Part shown: in pieces, positions 1 through 5,113 of the stretch
Layout of the letters: each line of letters begins with the position of its first letter
How positions within the stretch are numbered: position 1 is the stretch's first letter
Assembly (NCBI GenBank): GCA_002402275.1
Contig: DHFN01000048.1
Span: 11,252 to 16,364 of the forward strand
Direction: 5' to 3'
Length of the DNA stretch: 5,113 bases
Source of the DNA: Anaerolineales bacterium UBA4823
GTDB taxonomy: Bacteria > Chloroflexota > Anaerolineae > Anaerolineales > UBA4823
The notes under the pieces: model-generated
What the model was told of the DNA's origin: nothing
Databases searched by the model: none
What the model saw: the letters and a program-made list of their open reading frames with translations, nothing else
Made by a program: the position numbers and the translations under genes

Positions 1-1
1 C

Positions 2-640
2 TTAAAAGCCACCAAGGCTTTTGTCTTGTATGACCAAGGGAATGACTATGTGCGCGGTTTAGCCGAAGCCTTTGAGAAAGCCTTCACCGATGGAGGTGGG
101 CAAGTGGTAGGGAAAGAGACCTATACTTCACAAGACACCGATTTCTCGGCGATTCTTGCCAAAGTGTCCGAGGCACAACCTGACATTGTTTATTTGCCTG
201 ATTACTACAACATCATCAACCTGGTGACAGCTCAGGCAAAAGAAAAAGGGATCACTGCGACATTCATGGGCGGGGATGGATGGGATTCAGCTGACCTGGA
301 TAAGACTGCTTCGGATGGTGGCTACTTTACTAACCACTATTCATCGGATGACACCCGACCGATCGTTCAGGAATGGGTCAAGAATTATCAAGCTGCTTAC
401 AATTCCGTACCCGATTCATTTGCTACCCTTTCTTACGATGCAACCAATATGTTGTTAGCTGCTATTCAGAATGCCGGCGTAGATGATCCTGATAAGGTGA
501 AAGACGCCTTAGCAGCCCTTAAATGGGACGGTGTTTCTGGTACCCTTACGTTTGATCAATTCCATGACCCCATTAAATCTGCGGTTATCCTGCAGGTAAA
601 AGATGGTAAGGTTGTCTACATCACCACTGTAGCTCCTTAA
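2..640 (+). CDS. Branched-chain amino acid ABC transporter substrate-binding protein, 3' part (5' end outside window)
   Basis: This is the C-terminal 212 residues of a periplasmic-type or lipid-anchored solute-binding protein of the LivJ/LivK class (type 1 periplasmic binding fold). The frame is open to the window edge, so the TTG at 26 is an internal Leu codon, not a start. Family members are usually about 370-420 residues, so roughly half is missing, including any signal peptide. Seen: the typical stretch FVLYDQGNDYVRGLAEAF (from base 20), then DTDFSAIL, PDIVYLPDYY and FMGGDGWD, then SYDATNMLLAAI, and a closing GTLTFD...GKVV segment. By alignment from memory with E. coli LivJ, the Tyr at 47-49 corresponds to a ligand-contact Tyr, and the Asp at 275-277 takes the place of the Glu that holds the ligand amino group. 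This fits an amino acid ligand, but specificity cannot be fixed without the N-terminal lobe. It is the first gene of the liv operon seen here, separated from livH by a hairpin. Confidence 0.93.
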   Translation, partial: LKATKAFVLYDQGNDYVRGLAEAFEKAFTDGGGQVVGKETYTSQDTDFSAILAKVSEAQPDIVYLPDYYNIINLVTAQAKEKGITATFMGGDGWDSADLDKTASDGGYFTNHYSSDDTRPIVQEWVKNYQAAYNSVPDSFATLSYDATNMLLAAIQNAGVDDPDKVKDALAALKWDGVSGTLTFDQFHDPIKSAVILQVKDGKVVYITTVAP

Positions 641-656
641 GCATTGAATAAGTTCA

Positions 657-683
657 AAAGGGGACGGTAAAACCGTCCCCTTT
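657..683 (+). terminator. Intercistronic hairpin between binding-protein gene and livH (attenuator or partial terminator)
   Basis: Perfect 11-bp arms (657-667 and 673-683, core GGGGACGG/CCGTCCCC) flank the loop TAAAA. It starts 16 bases after the binding-protein stop. After the stem the sequence is ATCTTGT, so the T-run is short and mostly inside the stem, which suggests a leaky terminator or an mRNA-stabilising 3' structure. No convincing promoter lies between it and livH, so the downstream genes probably depend on read-through. Known practice in binding-protein-dependent transporters is that such hairpins give more binding protein than membrane components; that role here is inference. Confidence 0.8.
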
Positions 684-696
684 ATCTTGTCTGCTC

Positions 697-700
697 AGGA
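697..700 (+). promoter_or_regulatory. livH ribosome binding site
   Basis: AGGA lies 8 bases before the ATG at 709. It decides the start: the next in-frame ATG, at 781, has no Shine-Dalgarno-like sequence and would cut into the first hydrophobic segment. The long N-terminus of this LivH is therefore probably real. Confidence 0.7.
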
Positions 701-708
701 CATTTCAA

Positions 709-1818
709 ATGGAACATGAACGCTTGAATTTCAAAGACCGCATAATTAAGGGCAAATGGATTGGTAAGCTGTTCTTGGTTATGATTGCTTTACTAGCCAT
801 TTGGGGGATCGGTTCAAAAGCAATTTACAATCCGCAATTATTTATTCAACAAATTATTAATGGTCTTCAACTTGGCTTTGTCTATGCATTAATTGCCCTA
901 GGATATACCATGGTCTATGGCATTGTGCGCTTGATCAATTTTGCACATGGCGATGTATTCATGGTCGGTGCTATGGTCAGTTATTTCGCCGTAGGGGTTT
1001 TTCACCTTCAGCAATGGCCATCGGCTGTTTTTCCAGGGATACCTTTATATTTATCCTTGACGATTGGCACAATTACGGTCATTTTGCTCTCTATGATCGT
1101 TTGTGCAATACTAGCTATGGTCATTGAGAAAATCGCCTATAAACCCTTGCGAAATGCACCTCGTATTTCTGCATTGATTACCGCGATCGGGATGTCCTTT
1201 TTCCTTGAATATTTTGGAGCTCTGCCATTTGTGTTTACTCCCAACTTCATTCCTTACAAGAGGCCCTTTGATATCGTCACCTGGTATGTTAATAATGGAG
1301 TTCATCAATTACAAGCCGGAAAAGCACCCCCCCAAGGGAGCGTCATTTTCTCCAACATCTTGCTGATCATTGTTTTAGTCACGATAATTTTGGTGCTGGC
1401 GCTAACTTATATTGTGCAAAGAACGAAGGTAGGTAAAGCCATGCGCGCCAGTTCTTACGATAAAGCCACCTCACGATTGATGGGAATCAATGTAGATGGA
1501 ATCATTTCGATCACTTTTGCAATTGGTGCAGCATTAGCTGGTGCAGGGGGTGTCCTATATGCGACCGCCTATCCGTCAGTGTTTTTCTGGATGGGGATGA
1601 TTCCTGGCTTGAAGGCATTTATCGCGGCAGTTTTAGGCGGAATCGGGAGCATTCCTGGAGCCTTTGTGGGAGCATTGATCATGGGACAAGCTGAAGTCCT
1701 CGCGGCAGGCTATATTTCTACCCCTATGCGGGATGCGATATCTTTTTCTATCCTAATTTTAGTGCTCCTTATTCGACCCACTGGTATATTTGGAGAACCT
1801 GAGGCTGAGAAAGCTTGA
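709..1818 (+). CDS. livH: Branched-chain amino acid ABC transporter permease LivH
   Basis: One of the two membrane-spanning subunits that form the import channel in the cytoplasmic membrane, 369 residues. Family motifs seen: GLQLGFVYALIALGYTMVYG (residues 52-71) followed by INFAHGDVFMVGA (76-88); YKPLRNAPRISALITAIGMS (144-163); the cytoplasmic coupling loop VGKAMRASSYDKATSRLMGI (241-260), which should contact an ATPase subunit; GLKAFIAAVLGGIGSIPGA (300-318); and the C-terminal LLIRPTGIFGEPE (353-365). E. coli LivH has 308 residues. The extra length lies mainly in a roughly 40-residue N-terminal extension with one added hydrophobic segment (about 20-38), and in a longer extracytoplasmic linker around 180-212. 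It follows the binding-protein gene by 68 bases with a hairpin between, and precedes livM by 13 bases. A run of seven C (1327-1333) encodes Pro-Pro in the linker and leaves the frame intact. The family assignment is very secure; the exact substrate is not. Confidence 0.96.
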   Translation: MEHERLNFKDRIIKGKWIGKLFLVMIALLAIWGIGSKAIYNPQLFIQQIINGLQLGFVYALIALGYTMVYGIVRLINFAHGDVFMVGAMVSYFAVGVFHLQQWPSAVFPGIPLYLSLTIGTITVILLSMIVCAILAMVIEKIAYKPLRNAPRISALITAIGMSFFLEYFGALPFVFTPNFIPYKRPFDIVTWYVNNGVHQLQAGKAPPQGSVIFSNILLIIVLVTIILVLALTYIVQRTKVGKAMRASSYDKATSRLMGINVDGIISITFAIGAALAGAGGVLYATAYPSVFFWMGMIPGLKAFIAAVLGGIGSIPGAFVGALIMGQAEVLAAGYISTPMRDAISFSILILVLLIRPTGIFGEPEAEKA

Positions 1819-1819
1819 T

Positions 1820-1825
1820 GGAGGA
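1820..1825 (+). promoter_or_regulatory. livM ribosome binding site (decides the start)
   Basis: GGAGGA sits 6 bases before the ATG at 1832 and directly against an in-frame ATG at 1826. Standard spacing favours 1832. A longer reading from TTG at 1790 would overlap livH by 29 bases and has no suitable site, so it is unlikely. Confidence 0.85.
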
Positions 1826-1831
1826 ATGACA

Positions 1832-3100
1832 ATGAAAATACAGCGGAGTACATTAGCTTTTTGGGTTCCCTTTATCGGGCTCTTGGTCTTGGTGCAAGTT
1901 TTGTCCAGTGTTGGGATCTTGAGTAATTTTTGGGTAACCTTATTAAAAATTGGCGCGGTGATGTCCATTATCTGCTTGGGTTTAAACCTCATCTATGGTT
2001 TCAATGGTCAATTTTCACTGGGACAGTGGGGGTTCTATGCTATTGGGGCATATGCGGGTGCGGATATTACTTACCGTTGGACACAATTACACAGTGCATC
2101 GGGGTTAGTAGTTGTCTTATTGGTTGTCCTTCTGGTCGCCCTAGCTTTCATTCTGGTTTCTAAACTTATGTCACGCTTGAGGGGGTTGGACACTCTCTCA
2201 GGATTTACTCTTTATATTATCGGCTTATTAATGGCTGCAGTGATTGCGATCTTTATCGGTCGCTATTTAATCAACCCCATAACCAATTTGCTCAACCTTT
2301 TGCCTCTCAATATCGCATCGCAAATTGTGTTTTTCTTTGCAGTATTGTTAGGCGGTGGGGTTGCAGCTGAAGTGAGTTATATTTTTGGCTTTCCGGTACT
2401 CACTTTGGGTTCAGACTATTTTGGGATTGCTACTTTGGGATTTTCTATAATTGTGAAGGTACTCCTGGATAACTCGGATACTTTGTTAGGATTTGAGGAG
2501 ATGAAAGGTGCCCGAGGGATGATTGGCATCCCAAAGATGACATCTTGGATTTGGGTGTCGATTTTCTTGGTCATAGTGATCATCGTTACCCGAAACCTTT
2601 TGCATTCCACTCATGGACGGGCAATTATCTCCGTACGAGAAGACGAAATTGCAGCCAAAGCAATGGGCATTAATATTTCTCAACAAAAGACGATTACCTT
2701 CGTGCTAGGGAGTTTCTTTGCTGGTTTAGCGGGAGCTTTATACGCCCATGTCAATGGATTTTTACACCCGAATACGTTTAGTTTTATTAAAACCTTTGAC
2801 CCAATGATCATTATAGTTTTTGGTGGTTTAGGAAGCGTCACCGGCACGGTTGCTGCAGCTTTCACTTGGGCGCTTGTGCTGGAAGGTTTACTACGACTAG
2901 TGCTTCCACAAGGATTTGAAACCTGGCGTTATGTGATCTATCCATTACTTTTGTTGGTTTTGATGCTTTTACGCCCGCAAGGTTTATTTGGAACATTCGA
3001 ATTCCCTTACCTGCGCCAAATTCTACCACCAATTTTTCAACCCCGAAACTCAGCTAAACCAACCGAGACGGTGAATGAAATCCCTGGGGATGGAGCATAG
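1832..3100 (+). CDS. livM: Branched-chain amino acid ABC transporter permease LivM
   Basis: The second channel subunit, 422 residues from the ATG at 1832. Conserved parts in order: N-terminal helices (about 8-56); GFNGQFSLGQWGFYAIGAYA (56-75), the LivM version of the G-GQxSLGH/Q-FxxIGAY motif; GFPVL...DYFGIATLGF (186-204); the cytoplasmic coupling loop GRAIISVREDEIAAKAMGIN (262-281), which should dock on an ATPase subunit; FAGLAGALYAHVNGFLHP (296-313); VFGGLGSVTGT (329-339); and the closing LLRPQGLFG (379-387), then a Pro-rich hydrophilic tail. Two oddities stand out. About 65 extra residues (roughly 115-182) with two hydrophobic stretches (124-144 and 162-185) come before GFPVL. The usual LRLRGDY-type motif reads LTLGSDY (190-196), and the usual TGG-nG segment reads KGARGMIG. 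The gene starts 13 bases after livH and ends 2 bases before livG. The family is secure; it looks like a divergent branch. Confidence 0.95.
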   Translation: MKIQRSTLAFWVPFIGLLVLVQVLSSVGILSNFWVTLLKIGAVMSIICLGLNLIYGFNGQFSLGQWGFYAIGAYAGADITYRWTQLHSASGLVVVLLVVLLVALAFILVSKLMSRLRGLDTLSGFTLYIIGLLMAAVIAIFIGRYLINPITNLLNLLPLNIASQIVFFFAVLLGGGVAAEVSYIFGFPVLTLGSDYFGIATLGFSIIVKVLLDNSDTLLGFEEMKGARGMIGIPKMTSWIWVSIFLVIVIIVTRNLLHSTHGRAIISVREDEIAAKAMGINISQQKTITFVLGSFFAGLAGALYAHVNGFLHPNTFSFIKTFDPMIIIVFGGLGSVTGTVAAAFTWALVLEGLLRLVLPQGFETWRYVIYPLLLLVLMLLRPQGLFGTFEFPYLRQILPPIFQPRNSAKPTETVNEIPGDGA

Positions 3101-3102
3101 AT

Positions 3103-3939
3103 ATGACCGATCAACCTGACCCAACCTTACAAACTATGTTAGAAATCAAGGGATTAACCAAGGAATTTGGCGGTTTAAAAGCGGTAAATAATTTTGATAT
3201 GGAGATCTATCCCGGTGAACTGGTTGGTTTGATCGGACCGAATGGTGCCGGAAAAACGACCATTTTCAATCTCATAACGGGTATCTATGTCCCAACTCGT
3301 GGCATCATTCGATTTAAAAACACTAACCTAATGGGATTTCAACCCCATGAAATCACCCAAATGGGAATTGCTCGAACCTTCCAGAATATTCGCCTTTTCC
3401 CCAATCTCACCGTACTCGACAATGTGCGTATTGCATATCATATTCATGCCGGTTATAGTATGGTAGATGCCATTCTGCATAATAGGCGCTATGATCAGCA
3501 AGAGAAGGCTCTAACTGAAAAAGCACAAGAATTTTTAAGTGTCTTCAACATGCACACTCGTCAGGGTGAAATCGCTAAAAACCTACCTTATGGTGAGCAA
3601 AGACGTTTAGAAATTGCCCGTGCGTTGGCAGCTTCACCAGAACTACTCTTACTCGATGAACCGGCTGCTGGTATGAACCCCAAAGAAGTGGCTGAGCTTA
3701 TGGACCTAATCCATTTCATCCGCGAGCGCTTCAATTTAACGATTTTACTCATTGAACACCAAATGCGGGTGGTGATGGGTATTTGTGAAAGGATCACCGT
3801 GATGGATTTTGGCGAGGTGATTGCTCGGGGAACACCTGAGGTGATTCAAAATGATGAGAAAGTAATCGAAGCATATCTCGGACGCGGTGCCGCCGCAATA
3901 TCTCAGCAACTGAGGGAGAAACGCAGCCATGTTGCTTAA
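3103..3939 (+). CDS. livG: Branched-chain amino acid ABC transporter ATP-binding protein LivG
   Basis: Cytoplasmic ATPase subunit, 278 residues, that pairs with LivF to power import through LivH-LivM. All ABC ATPase motifs are present: Walker A GPNGAGKT (45-52), Q-loop RTFQNIRLF (91-99, Gln94), signature LPYGEQRRLEIARAL (161-175, with the P-YG form usual in LivG), Walker B LLLLDEP (181-187, catalytic Glu186) and the switch His219 in IEHQ. FGGLKAV near the N-terminus and the insertion between the Q-loop and the signature (about 112-158) are typical of LivG. The C-terminus runs about 18 residues past the family-typical VIEAYLG, ending in a charged tail whose codons overlap the start of livF. 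The start at 3103 has GGAG (3092-3095) 7 bases upstream; the in-frame ATG at 3136 has none. The gap to livM is 2 bases, so translation is probably coupled. Confidence 0.97.
   Translation: MTDQPDPTLQTMLEIKGLTKEFGGLKAVNNFDMEIYPGELVGLIGPNGAGKTTIFNLITGIYVPTRGIIRFKNTNLMGFQPHEITQMGIARTFQNIRLFPNLTVLDNVRIAYHIHAGYSMVDAILHNRRYDQQEKALTEKAQEFLSVFNMHTRQGEIAKNLPYGEQRRLEIARALAASPELLLLDEPAAGMNPKEVAELMDLIHFIRERFNLTILLIEHQMRVVMGICERITVMDFGEVIARGTPEVIQNDEKVIEAYLGRGAAAISQQLREKRSHVA
3912..3919 (+). promoter_or_regulatory. livF ribosome binding site inside livG
   Basis: The purine-rich GAGGGAGA lies within the last livG codons, 9 bases before the livF ATG at 3929. With the 11-base overlap of the two genes this supports translational coupling, which would keep LivG and LivF in equal amounts. 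Confidence 0.7.
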
Positions 3940-4639
3940 TGTCAAAGAATTAAATGTTTTTTATGGTGCTATTCATGCCCTACAAGGCATTAGCTTCTCT
4001 ATCAACCAAGGGGAAATTGTCACCTTAATTGGGGCAAACGGAGCGGGAAAATCAACTACCCTCAATACTGTTTCGGGAATATTACGCCCACGGAGTGGCA
4101 AAATATTTTTCAATGAGAAGGATATTACCTTAACTCCCGCCGAAGAAATTGTCCGATTTGGGATTTGTCAAGCTCCTGAAGGTCGAAAGATTTTTGCAAC
4201 CCTTACCGTTCTCGAAAATTTGGAAATGGGCGCCTATACTCAAAAGAACAAAAAGGATATCAACGATAGTTTAGAAATCGTTTTTCAACATTTTCCCAGA
4301 TTAAAAGAACGACAGAATCAATTGGGTGGAACCCTTTCTGGTGGAGAGCAACAAATGCTGGCAATTGGAAGAGCTCTCATGTCTCGTCCCCACCTTTTGC
4401 TGCTTGATGAGCCCTCAATGGGGCTCTCCCCAATCCTAGTTGAAGAAATCTTTAATATCATTCAGGATATCAATTCTCAAGGCACTAGCATCTTATTGGT
4501 AGAACAAAATGCTCAGATGGCTCTTTCGGTTGCCCATCGCGGTTATGTATTGGAAACTGGTAAGGTAGCCATTTCGGGTGAATGTACAGAATTAATAAAT
4601 AATCCTCAAGTTGCACATGCTTATCTTGGGGCACATTAA
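3929..4639 (+). CDS. livF: Branched-chain amino acid ABC transporter ATP-binding protein LivF
   Basis: The second ATPase subunit, 236 residues, close to the 237 of E. coli LivF. Motifs: YGAIHALQGISF (12-23), Walker A GANGAGKS (35-42), APEGRKIFATLTVLENL (82-98), signature LSGGEQQMLAIGRAL (136-150), Walker B LLLLDEP (156-162, catalytic Glu161), and LLVEQNAQMAL (189-199) leading into RGYVLETGK. Two positions differ from the general ABC pattern. By spacing to LTV, Glu84 of PEGR falls where LivG has its Q-loop Gln, and Gln193 of VEQN replaces the switch His. Both are usual in LivF, including E. coli LivF, and do not mean a dead enzyme. The gene overlaps livG by 11 bases and is the last gene of the operon; the terminator palindrome begins 24 bases after its stop. 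Confidence 0.97.
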   Translation: MLLNVKELNVFYGAIHALQGISFSINQGEIVTLIGANGAGKSTTLNTVSGILRPRSGKIFFNEKDITLTPAEEIVRFGICQAPEGRKIFATLTVLENLEMGAYTQKNKKDINDSLEIVFQHFPRLKERQNQLGGTLSGGEQQMLAIGRALMSRPHLLLLDEPSMGLSPILVEEIFNIIQDINSQGTSILLVEQNAQMALSVAHRGYVLETGKVAISGECTELINNPQVAHAYLGAH

Positions 4640-4663
4640 TAATCGGTTTAATAATTAAGAAGA

Positions 4664-4697
4664 AAGACCGCTGATTTTTCGAAAAATCAGCGGTCTT
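4664..4697. terminator. Bidirectional intrinsic terminator between convergent livF and membrane-protein gene
   Basis: Perfect 34-base palindrome: arms 4664-4680 and 4681-4697, with core AAGACCGCTGATTTTTC and its exact complement. In RNA it would fold into a long stem with a small UCGA loop. The right flank on + reads TTCTATTATT and the left flank on - reads TCTTTCTTCTTAATTATT, so each strand has a T-rich tail, the - strand more strongly. It lies 24 bases after the livF stop and 3 bases after the stop of the - strand gene, so it can end both transcripts. Confidence 0.9.
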
Positions 4698-4700
4698 CTA

Positions 4701-5054
4701 TTATTCCGCAATGAGGGAACGCAAATCTGGTTTATCTAGCCGGAGCATGATCCATCCTGAAATGAGCATAGCTATAAAATAGAAAACAATATTTTGGAGA
4801 TCCCACCCCGTTTGACGGTTGTAGGCAGCTTGGAAAATCATCATGATGCGAACGATGATGTTCAAACCTTGCAAGAATATACTCATGGAATAAGCCCAAA
4901 CCTGCCCACGCCATAACCCATAACCAAGCAATGCGAAAAATAGGAGTACAACTCCAATAATCCCTAAACCGGCTTGTAACATTTTTGGAGGATAAAGTAG
5001 CATTGGAACGAATTGAAAAATGATTATCGCTAATAATATCCGTCGTTCACGCAT
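4701..5054 (-). CDS. Small four-helix membrane protein of unknown function
   Basis: I do not recognise a named family. The 117-residue protein begins MRERRILL and has four probable membrane segments at about 6-20, 28-47, 53-74 and 86-105. Short polar turns lie at YPPK (21-24), LWRGQ (47-51) and YNRQTGWD (78-85), and the cytoplasmic-looking tail is RLDKPDLRSLIAE. The positive-inside rule places both ends in the cytoplasm. There are no evident catalytic residues, no cysteines and no signal peptide cleavage site. Reality of the gene is supported by AAGGAG 7 bases before the ATG, a consensus-like promoter just upstream, and a stop codon that abuts a terminator. It is transcribed toward livF and is not part of the liv operon, so a transport role is not implied. 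Confident as a gene; function open. Confidence 0.85.
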   Translation of the reverse strand: MRERRILLAIIIFQFVPMLLYPPKMLQAGLGIIGVVLLFFALLGYGLWRGQVWAYSMSIFLQGLNIIVRIMMIFQAAYNRQTGWDLQNIVFYFIAMLISGWIMLRLDKPDLRSLIAE

Positions 5055-5061
5055 AGCAGAT

Positions 5062-5067
5062 CTCCTT
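5062..5067 (-). promoter_or_regulatory. Ribosome binding site of the small membrane protein gene
   Basis: Read on the - strand this is AAGGAG, 7 bases before the ATG at 5054. It is a strong, well-spaced site that fixes the start of the 117-residue protein. Confidence 0.85.
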
Positions 5068-5080
5068 GAAAATTTCTCTC

Positions 5081-5109
5081 ATTTTACCTTCAGGAAACAG
5101 AATTGTCAA
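5081..5109 (-). promoter_or_regulatory. Sigma-70-type promoter of the small membrane protein gene
   Basis: Read on the - strand, TTGACA (5109-5104, perfect -35) is followed after exactly 17 bases by TAAAAT (5086-5081, five of six matches to the -10 consensus). The start of transcription would fall near 5074, giving a leader of about 20 bases that includes the AAGGAG site. No operator-like repeat is visible in the few bases present; sequence upstream of the -35 is outside the window. Confidence 0.82.
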
Positions 5110-5113
5110 TTAT

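Noticed and set aside
26..28. TTG as a start codon for the first gene
   Set aside because: The frame is open and family-like (KAFVLYDQG) back to the window edge, so this is an internal Leu codon of a truncated gene.
684..708. Separate promoter for livH after the hairpin
   Set aside because: No -35/-10 pair with sensible spacing is visible in this short stretch.
1111..1308. Antisense reading frame within livH, and similar ones within livM and livG
   Set aside because: These are shadows of strongly conserved genes on the other strand; they have no ribosome binding sites and no recognisable protein features.
1790..1831. Longer livM starting at TTG 1790
   Set aside because: It would overlap livH by 29 bases, has no ribosome binding site, and gives a hydrophilic leader not expected in LivM; GGAGGA points to the ATG at 1832.
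4179..4511. LivF with missing Q-loop Gln and switch His, as a sign of an inactive ATPase
   Set aside because: PEGR and VEQN are the usual forms in the LivF family, and Walker A, signature and Walker B are intact.
1..5113. CRISPR array, tRNA or rRNA, insertion sequence, toxin-antitoxin or defence system
   Set aside because: I saw no repeat-spacer pattern, RNA gene signature, transposase or terminal repeats; the window is filled by a standard transporter operon and one small gene.

Overview
The window holds most of one bacterial operon for a branched-chain (hydrophobic) amino acid ABC importer of the LivJ/K-H-M-G-F type, followed by a short unrelated gene on the opposite strand. The base composition is moderate (GC in the mid-40s by eye). 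Start codons are ATG with good AGGA/GGAGG ribosome binding sites, and one promoter matches the sigma-70 consensus. The permeases and the small membrane protein look like those of Chloroflexota, perhaps Anaerolineae. That is an impression from protein style, with no marker gene to prove it.

Layout on the + strand: the 3' part of the substrate-binding protein gene (2-640, cut by the window edge); a strong GC-rich hairpin (657-683) in the 68-base gap; then four tightly packed genes, livH (709-1818), livM (1832-3100), livG (3103-3939) and livF (3929-4639). Gaps between these four are 13 bases, 2 bases and an 11-base overlap, as expected for one translationally coupled transcript. A perfect 34-base palindrome (4664-4697) ends the operon. 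On the - strand a 117-residue membrane protein of unknown function (4701-5054) converges on the same palindrome. It has its own ribosome binding site and a near-perfect promoter at 5081-5109.

How it works together: the binding protein captures the amino acid outside the membrane and delivers it to the LivH-LivM channel, and ATP hydrolysis by LivG-LivF drives import. The hairpin after the binding-protein gene probably lowers transcription into, or protects the mRNA upstream of, the membrane genes, giving an excess of binding protein.

I found no new system here. Points worth a second look are the divergent LivM (an inserted pair of hydrophobic segments and a rewritten LRLRGDY-type motif), the extra N-terminal helix of LivH, the two hairpins, and the orphan membrane protein. 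No stretch over 300 bases lacks a gene.
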